Source: Streptomyces angustmyceticus
GTDB lineage: Bacteria > Actinomycetota > Actinomycetes > Streptomycetales > Streptomycetaceae
Direction of reading: 5' to 3'
NCBI RefSeq assembly: GCF_019933235.1
Contig: NZ_CP082945.1
Coordinates: 6,919,501-6,983,500, forward strand
DNA length: 64,000 nt
Shown: positions 59,716 through 64,000 of the stretch, piece after piece
Layout of the letters: each line of letters begins with the position of its first letter
How positions within the stretch are numbered: position 1 is the first letter of the stretch
Translations under genes and position numbers: made by a program
The notes under the pieces: model-generated
Told to the model about the DNA's origin: nothing
Databases searched by the model: none
Seen by the model: the letters and a program-made list of their open reading frames with translations, nothing else

Positions 59716-60852
59716 TCAGCGGGTGCCGACCGCCGCCCGCACCGCACGGCGCGCCATCTGGCAGTCGTCGTGCAGCCGGCGCAGGAGCAGCCGCTGCTCC
59801 TCGCCCGCCGCGGGCACACCGGGTAGTCCCGGACCGGGTGTGCCCGTCGGCGTGGGTTCGCGCATGGTGCGCTGGACCGCGGTCTCGTACCGCCGGATCT
59901 CGCGGGTGAGCACCAGCATCAGATTCACCAGGAAGGCGTCCCGCGAGGCCGGTCCCGCGTTCTGGGCGAGCTGGCTGATCTGCCGTCGGGCCACCGGGGC
60001 GTCGCCGAGGACGGACCACAGGGTCGCCAGGTCGTAGCCCGGCAGGTACCAGCCCGCGCTGTCCCAGTCCAGCAGGACCGGGCCCGCGGGGGAGAGCAGC
60101 ACGTTGTTCAGCAGCGCGTCGCCGTGGCAGAACTGGCCCTGGGTGTGCGACAGACCGTGCATCAGCTTCTGCAGGTCACCCAGGTCCCGGTCGGTGAGCA
60201 GCCCCAGGTCGTGGTACCGGCCGATCCGGCCCGCGTAGTCGAGCGGGGTGTCGAACAGCCCGGCCGGCGGGCGCCAGAGGTTGATCCGGCAGATCGCGCT
60301 GAGCGCCGCCCGTACGTCCGCACGGGGCGGCGCCTCGGACGGGTGCCGGGTCAGCGCCGCGACCCGGCCGGGCATCCGCTCGACGATCAGCGTGCAGTTG
60401 TCGGGATCGGCCGCCACCAGCCGCGGCACCCGTACCGGCGGACGGTGCCGGACGAATGCGCGGTATGCGCTTATTTCCTGCCGGAACCTCTCCGCCCAGG
60501 CGGGGGACTGGTCCAGTAAACACTTGGCGACCGCGGTCATCCGGCCCGTCGTGCCGACGAGGAGGACGGACCTGCTGCTGCGGCGCAGCACCTGCACCGG
60601 GTTGAACTCGGGGCAGATGCGGTGCACCGAGGCGACGGCGGCGCGCAACTGGGCGCCCTGGGGGCCGGACAGGTCGAGTCTCCCGCTGAGCGGCTGGGAG
60701 CCCGTCGTCCCCTGCATCCGCCGGGTCCGGCCGCCGGGGAGACCGGTGACCGCCCCCGCGGAAGGCGTGGGGTCGAGATACGGCCCGCTTCCCGTGGGGT
60801 GCGGGCGGTACGGCCGGGTGGGGGCGGTCACGGCGGACGATGCTGCATACAT
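59716..60852 (-). CDS. aminoglycoside-phosphotransferase-family kinase-like protein
   Basis: A 378-residue APH/choline-kinase-fold protein. The first 70 residues are Pro/Gly/Thr-rich. The kinase-like core follows: VLRRSSRSVLLVGTTGRMTAVAKCLLD (ATP Lys), TLIVERMPGRV, the catalytic loop FCHGDALLNNVLLSPAGPVLLDWDSAGWYLPGYDLATLW with the HGD..N...D triad, and a C-terminal helical part. It would phosphorylate a small molecule; relatives in Streptomyces are mostly uncharacterised rather than resistance enzymes. The ATG at 60852 has GAAGGGA 12 bases upstream. Divergent from the NsdA-family gene. A resistance role is not supported by context. Confidence 0.85.
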   Translation of the reverse strand: MYAASSAVTAPTRPYRPHPTGSGPYLDPTPSAGAVTGLPGGRTRRMQGTTGSQPLSGRLDLSGPQGAQLRAAVASVHRICPEFNPVQVLRRSSRSVLLVGTTGRMTAVAKCLLDQSPAWAERFRQEISAYRAFVRHRPPVRVPRLVAADPDNCTLIVERMPGRVAALTRHPSEAPPRADVRAALSAICRINLWRPPAGLFDTPLDYAGRIGRYHDLGLLTDRDLGDLQKLMHGLSHTQGQFCHGDALLNNVLLSPAGPVLLDWDSAGWYLPGYDLATLWSVLGDAPVARRQISQLAQNAGPASRDAFLVNLMLVLTREIRRYETAVQRTMREPTPTGTPGPGLPGVPAAGEEQRLLLRRLHDDCQMARRAVRAAVGTR

Positions 60853-61054
60853 GGGTGAAACAGATCCCTTCGTGCGCCGGCGAGTTGCGTGCGCTCCCCG
60901 GCCCGGTGGTGGGAACCCGTGAACGGGCCCCGTGCAGGAGGCCGATCCAGGGTCCCCGTGAGGGGCGCGCACCCTGGGGAATGCGGTCCCGCCACCAGGC
61001 CGGGGGCGGCATATCTACAGAACACGTGCCTGCGGGTGGCAGACCATCTGGCGC

Positions 61055-61074
61055 ACCCTGGCGAACCCTGGCGA
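61055..61074. repeat. tandem direct repeat of a 10-mer in the regulator promoter
   Basis: ACCCTGGCGA occurs twice head to tail (61055-61064 and 61065-61074), one helical turn apart, 64 bases upstream of the NsdA-family start. It lies in the 285-base divergent intergenic region and may be a binding site for a regulator contacting one face of the DNA. Confidence 0.45.
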
Positions 61075-61137
61075 ATGACCACAGCCCATGTCAGCGGCCG
61101 TTACTGTCAACTCAGTCGAGGAACCTGGGGGCTTGAC

Positions 61138-62667
61138 GTGGACAGGCAGCCGAACACCCGTCTCGCGGACCTTTTCGGCCTGGCCGGCTGGTCCAAAGGA
61201 GAGCTGGCGAGAATGGTCAACCGGCAGGCGGCGGCCATGGGCCATCCGCAGCTGGCGACCGACACCTCGCGGGTACGGCGCTGGATCGACATGGGGGAGA
61301 CCCCGCGCGACCCGGTGCCCAAGGTGCTGGCTTCCCTGTTCACCGAGCGCCTCGGCCGTGTCGTAACCATCGAGGACCTCGGGTTCGCCAGAACGGGTCG
61401 CTCGGGGAAGCGGCAGGCCATGGACGGTCTGCCGTGGGCTCCCGAACGGACCGCCGCGGTCCTCACGGAATTCACGGGAATGGACCTCATGCTCAACCGA
61501 CGCGGCTTGGTGGGTGCGGGCGCCGCACTCGCCGCGGGCTCCGCACTCACCGGCGCCATGTACGACTGGCTGCACACCGCCCCGGCCCCGGCCGGCGCCG
61601 CAGGCCACCCCGACCCGTACTCCTCCGATTCCCTCGACGCACTCGACCAGATCGGCCTCGACCGCTACGAGGCGGCCCCGGTGGGGTCCCAGGAGATCGA
61701 CGCGCTGGAGCGCTCGGTCGAGGTGTTCCGCGCCTGGGACGCCGCCCGCGGGGGCGGGCTGCAGCGCAAGGCCGTGGTGGGCCAGCTCAACGAGGTGGGC
61801 GGCATGCTCGCCTACCGCCACCCCGACCACCTGCAGCGCAGGCTGTGGGGGGTGGCCGCCAACCTGGCGGTGCTGGCCGGCTGGATGTCCCATGACGTGG
61901 GCCTGGAGCCCACCGCCCAGAAGTACTTCATCATCGCCGCCCATGCGGCGCGCGAGGGCGGCGACCGTCCGCGCGCCGGCGAGGCCCTCTCGCGTGCCGC
62001 CCGCCAGATGGTGCATCTGGGCCGCCCCGACGACGCGCTGGACCTGATGAAGCTGGCCAAGTCCGGCTCCGGCGAGGAGACCCTGCCGCGCACCCGCGCC
62101 ATGCTGCACACCATCGAGGCATGGGCGCAGGCGTCCAAGGGCAACGGCCAGGCGATGCGCCGCACCCTGGGCGAGGCGGAGGACCTCTTCGTCTCGGACA
62201 AGGGCGATGTGCCGCCGCCGAGCTGGATGCAGATGTTCGACGAGGCGGATCTGCACGGCATGCAGGCCCTGGCGTTCCGTACGCTCGCCGATCACGATCC
62301 GGCGGCCGCCGGGATCGCCCAGGACCACGCCAAGCGGGCGCTGCGGCTGCGGGAGAACGGCCGCCAGCGGTCGCAGATCTTCGACTACATCTCGATGGCC
62401 TCGGCCTGCTTCATCGGCAACGACCCCGAACAGGCCGACCGCTACGCCCGGTTGGCGCTGGTGTCCATCGGGGAGAACTCCTCGCACCGCACCTGGGACC
62501 GGCTCCGCGAGATGTTCCGGCTCACGGGGCAGTACGCCGGCTACGGAAAGATCCAGGACCTGCGCGAGGAGATCCAGCATGTCCTGCCGAAGGCGAAGCC
62601 GAAGACCAAGGAGTCGGGCCTCGGACCCGGAATCGGCACGGGCCTGGGAGCGAACTTCTCGGCCTGA
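61138..62667 (+). CDS. NsdA-family developmental/antibiotic regulator-like protein
   Basis: A 509-residue protein. The N-terminal HTH-like domain (LFGLAGWSKGELARMVNRQAAAMG ... TDTSRVRRWIDMGETPRDPVPKVLASLFTERLG) is followed by EDLGF, a short hydrophobic segment after LMLNRRGLVGAGAALAAGSALTG, and a long TPR-like helical region (LNEVGGMLAYRHPDHLQRRLWGVAANLAVLAGWMSHDVGLEPTAQKYF and onward). This is the layout of Streptomyces NsdA-type proteins, negative regulators of sporulation and antibiotic production. The neighbours are not those I associate with nsdA itself, so it is probably a paralogue. The GTG follows GGGGG by about 6 bases. Confidence 0.8.
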   Translation: MDRQPNTRLADLFGLAGWSKGELARMVNRQAAAMGHPQLATDTSRVRRWIDMGETPRDPVPKVLASLFTERLGRVVTIEDLGFARTGRSGKRQAMDGLPWAPERTAAVLTEFTGMDLMLNRRGLVGAGAALAAGSALTGAMYDWLHTAPAPAGAAGHPDPYSSDSLDALDQIGLDRYEAAPVGSQEIDALERSVEVFRAWDAARGGGLQRKAVVGQLNEVGGMLAYRHPDHLQRRLWGVAANLAVLAGWMSHDVGLEPTAQKYFIIAAHAAREGGDRPRAGEALSRAARQMVHLGRPDDALDLMKLAKSGSGEETLPRTRAMLHTIEAWAQASKGNGQAMRRTLGEAEDLFVSDKGDVPPPSWMQMFDEADLHGMQALAFRTLADHDPAAAGIAQDHAKRALRLRENGRQRSQIFDYISMASACFIGNDPEQADRYARLALVSIGENSSHRTWDRLREMFRLTGQYAGYGKIQDLREEIQHVLPKAKPKTKESGLGPGIGTGLGANFSA

Positions 62668-62825
62668 GGGGTGCGGACGGGGCGGGTGTGACGGTACGTC
62701 ACCTCTGAGTGCGGCGTCCTCCTCCGTCTCGCCGCCTCACCCGTCGAACGCCGGTACGCCCGCCGATGCCTCCGGGGCGGCCGGCTCCGGATCCGCCGGT
62801 CCGCCCGCCGCCACCGCGGTGTGCG

Positions 62826-64000
62826 TCAGTCGCCGACCCTGGCGACCAGCACGCACGCGTCGTCCTCGCGCTCGGTGCCGCCGAACTCCTCGACGACGAT
62901 GCGGACGCTGTCCTGCGCACTGCGGGCCGTGGCGAACCGCGGCGCCAGGGAGAGGAGCCGCTCGGTGCCCTCGTGCAGGGCGTCCGCGCCGTGCGTACGC
63001 CGCGGGACCAGGCCGTCGGTGTGCAGAACGAGCAGGTCACCGGGCTCCAGCTGCTCGGTGTGCTGGGTGTAGACCGCACCCGACGTCGCCCCGAGCAGGA
63101 CACCCTCGGGCGGGTCCAGCGCGCGCCCCGTGCCGCCGCGGAACAGCAGCGGTGCGGGGTGCCCGGCCTGGGACCACTCCAGGGTCCGTGCGGCGGGGTC
63201 GAAGCGGCCGCACAGCGCGCTGCCCAGCGCCGGCTGCGCGGCGGTGTCCAGCAGTTGGTTGAGGAAGCACATCAGGGGTCCCGGATGGTGTCCGGCGACC
63301 GCCATCCCGCGCAGCGCGCCCAGCACCATCGCCATCCCGGACGTGGCGGTGGCGCCATGGCCGGTGAGGTCGCCGACGCTCAACAGGGTCGTGCCGTCCG
63401 GCAGTTGCAGTGCGTCGTACCAGCCGCCGCCGACCAGGGCACGGGTGCCGGAGGGAAGGTAGCGCCCGGCGAGGTCGAGGGCGACCGGGCCGCCCTGCGG
63501 GAACCGCAGGGAGCCGCGCCACGGGGGGAGCACGGCCTCCTGCAGTTCGACCGCAAGCCGGTGCTCGGTCTGCGCGATGTGCCGCTCGCGGTGCAGCGAG
63601 TCACGGGTCTCGCGTACCGCCTGCTGGCTGCGGCGCAGCTCGCTGACGTCCCGCAGCACGGCCCACATGCAGGCGGTGCTGCCGTCGGCGTCGAGCACCG
63701 GCTCGCCCACCATGTGCACCGTGCGCAGACTCGCGTCCGGGCGCACGATGCGGAACTCGCCGTCGATCGGGCGGCCGTCCACCAGGCAGTCGGTGACCAT
63801 CGTGGCCAGCCCCTCCTGGTCGTCGGCGTGGACCAGGGACGGCAGCTCGTCGAGGGTGAGCGGGCCGTCGGACGGCGCCCTGCCGAACATCGCGAACAGC
63901 TCGTTGGACCAGCTGACCTCGTCGGTGAGGAGGTTCCACTCGGCGCTGCCGACCCGGCGCAGCAGTGAGCCGCGCTCGGGTGGCGCGCTCTCCTCGGCGG
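62826..64000 (-). CDS. PAS-SpoIIE/PP2C-type phosphatase (RsbU-like), partial
   Basis: The frame runs off the right edge, so the N-terminus is missing; 391 residues are visible. A PAS domain (AEWNLLTDEVSWSNELFAMFG ... GEFRIVRPDASLRTVHMVGEPVLDADGSTACMWAVLRDVSELRRSQ) leads through a coiled linker to a SpoIIE-type PP2C domain (LQEAVLPPW, ALVGGGWYDALQLPDGTTLLSVGDLTGHGATATSGMAMVLGALRGMA, REDDACVLVARV). Such proteins dephosphorylate anti-anti-sigma factors in stress signalling. The usual GGDWYDA metal motif reads GGGWYDA, losing one Asp, while VGDLTGHG and the terminal DD are kept, so activity may be reduced or altered. Confidence 0.86.
   Translation of the reverse strand, partial: AEESAPPERGSLLRRVGSAEWNLLTDEVSWSNELFAMFGRAPSDGPLTLDELPSLVHADDQEGLATMVTDCLVDGRPIDGEFRIVRPDASLRTVHMVGEPVLDADGSTACMWAVLRDVSELRRSQQAVRETRDSLHRERHIAQTEHRLAVELQEAVLPPWRGSLRFPQGGPVALDLAGRYLPSGTRALVGGGWYDALQLPDGTTLLSVGDLTGHGATATSGMAMVLGALRGMAVAGHHPGPLMCFLNQLLDTAAQPALGSALCGRFDPAARTLEWSQAGHPAPLLFRGGTGRALDPPEGVLLGATSGAVYTQHTEQLEPGDLLVLHTDGLVPRRTHGADALHEGTERLLSLAPRFATARSAQDSVRIVVEEFGGTEREDDACVLVARVGD

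Noticed and set aside
59716..60852. Aminoglycoside resistance gene
   Set aside because: The HGD..N...D kinase motif only places it in the APH superfamily; the long Pro-rich N-terminus and lack of antibiotic cluster context argue against naming it a resistance determinant.

Overview
The window is very GC-rich, has short intergenic gaps, uses many GTG starts, and is densely packed on both strands. It carries families typical of actinomycetes: a DUF397 protein, an NsdA-type regulator, a mycothiol-dependent isomerase, a DmdR/IdeR-type iron box and a SpoIIE-type phosphatase. All of this points to a Streptomyces chromosome. I see no tRNA, rRNA, CRISPR array, insertion sequence or integrase.

Layout. 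0-9 kb: end of a HhH-GPD DNA repair gene, a phosphoketolase, a small Pro/Glu-rich protein, an assimilatory nitrate reductase fused to a CysJ-like flavoprotein, and a ferredoxin-reductase-like flavoprotein. 9.1-21.3 kb: a ten-gene minus-strand siderophore operon behind one iron box. It begins with a FecCD/FecE/FecB-type importer. Next come an ATP-grasp ligase, an IucA/IucC synthetase, an MFS exporter, a second IucA/IucC synthetase and a PLP decarboxylase, which is the same order as pvsA-pvsE of vibrioferrin. The last gene is an HpcH/HpaI-family protein resembling the dedicated citrate synthase SbnG of staphyloferrin B. 21.5-26.7 kb: a TetX-like monooxygenase, a VOC protein, a secreted SH3-like protein, an SDR and an acyl-CoA dehydrogenase preceded by a KstR-type operator.

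26.7-30.6 kb is an island of visibly lower GC. It holds a NACHT-type STAND NTPase (a candidate anti-phage or signalling protein), a divergent 44-residue membrane peptide and a broken glycosyltransferase. 30.8-36.9 kb: an MpaB-type oxygenase, a Ser/Thr kinase with a C-terminal TPR array, a secreted GH27 alpha-galactosidase and a PYROXD2-type oxidoreductase. 37-53.7 kb is rich in acyl-CoA metabolism: a nitronate-monooxygenase-type flavoprotein, three acyl-CoA synthetases, a phenylacetate-CoA ligase, a crotonase, a DUF35 protein and two thiolase-like proteins lacking the usual cysteine. Two promoters in this part share a TCTGA-N7-TCAGA palindrome, which suggests a common repressor.

53.8-64 kb: an orphan DUF397 protein, a leucine-rich-repeat protein, a deleted and frameshifted pyridoxamine-phosphate-oxidase pseudogene facing a CGNR regulator across an inverted repeat, an ACT-domain protein, a secreted peptidoglycan amidase with a TTG start, an APH-type kinase, an NsdA-family regulator and a partial PAS/SpoIIE phosphatase that runs off the right edge.

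The most distinctive system is the iron-box-controlled vibrioferrin-like operon with its own putative citrate synthase. The NACHT island is second. All functional calls come from motif and family recognition by eye; no database search was run.
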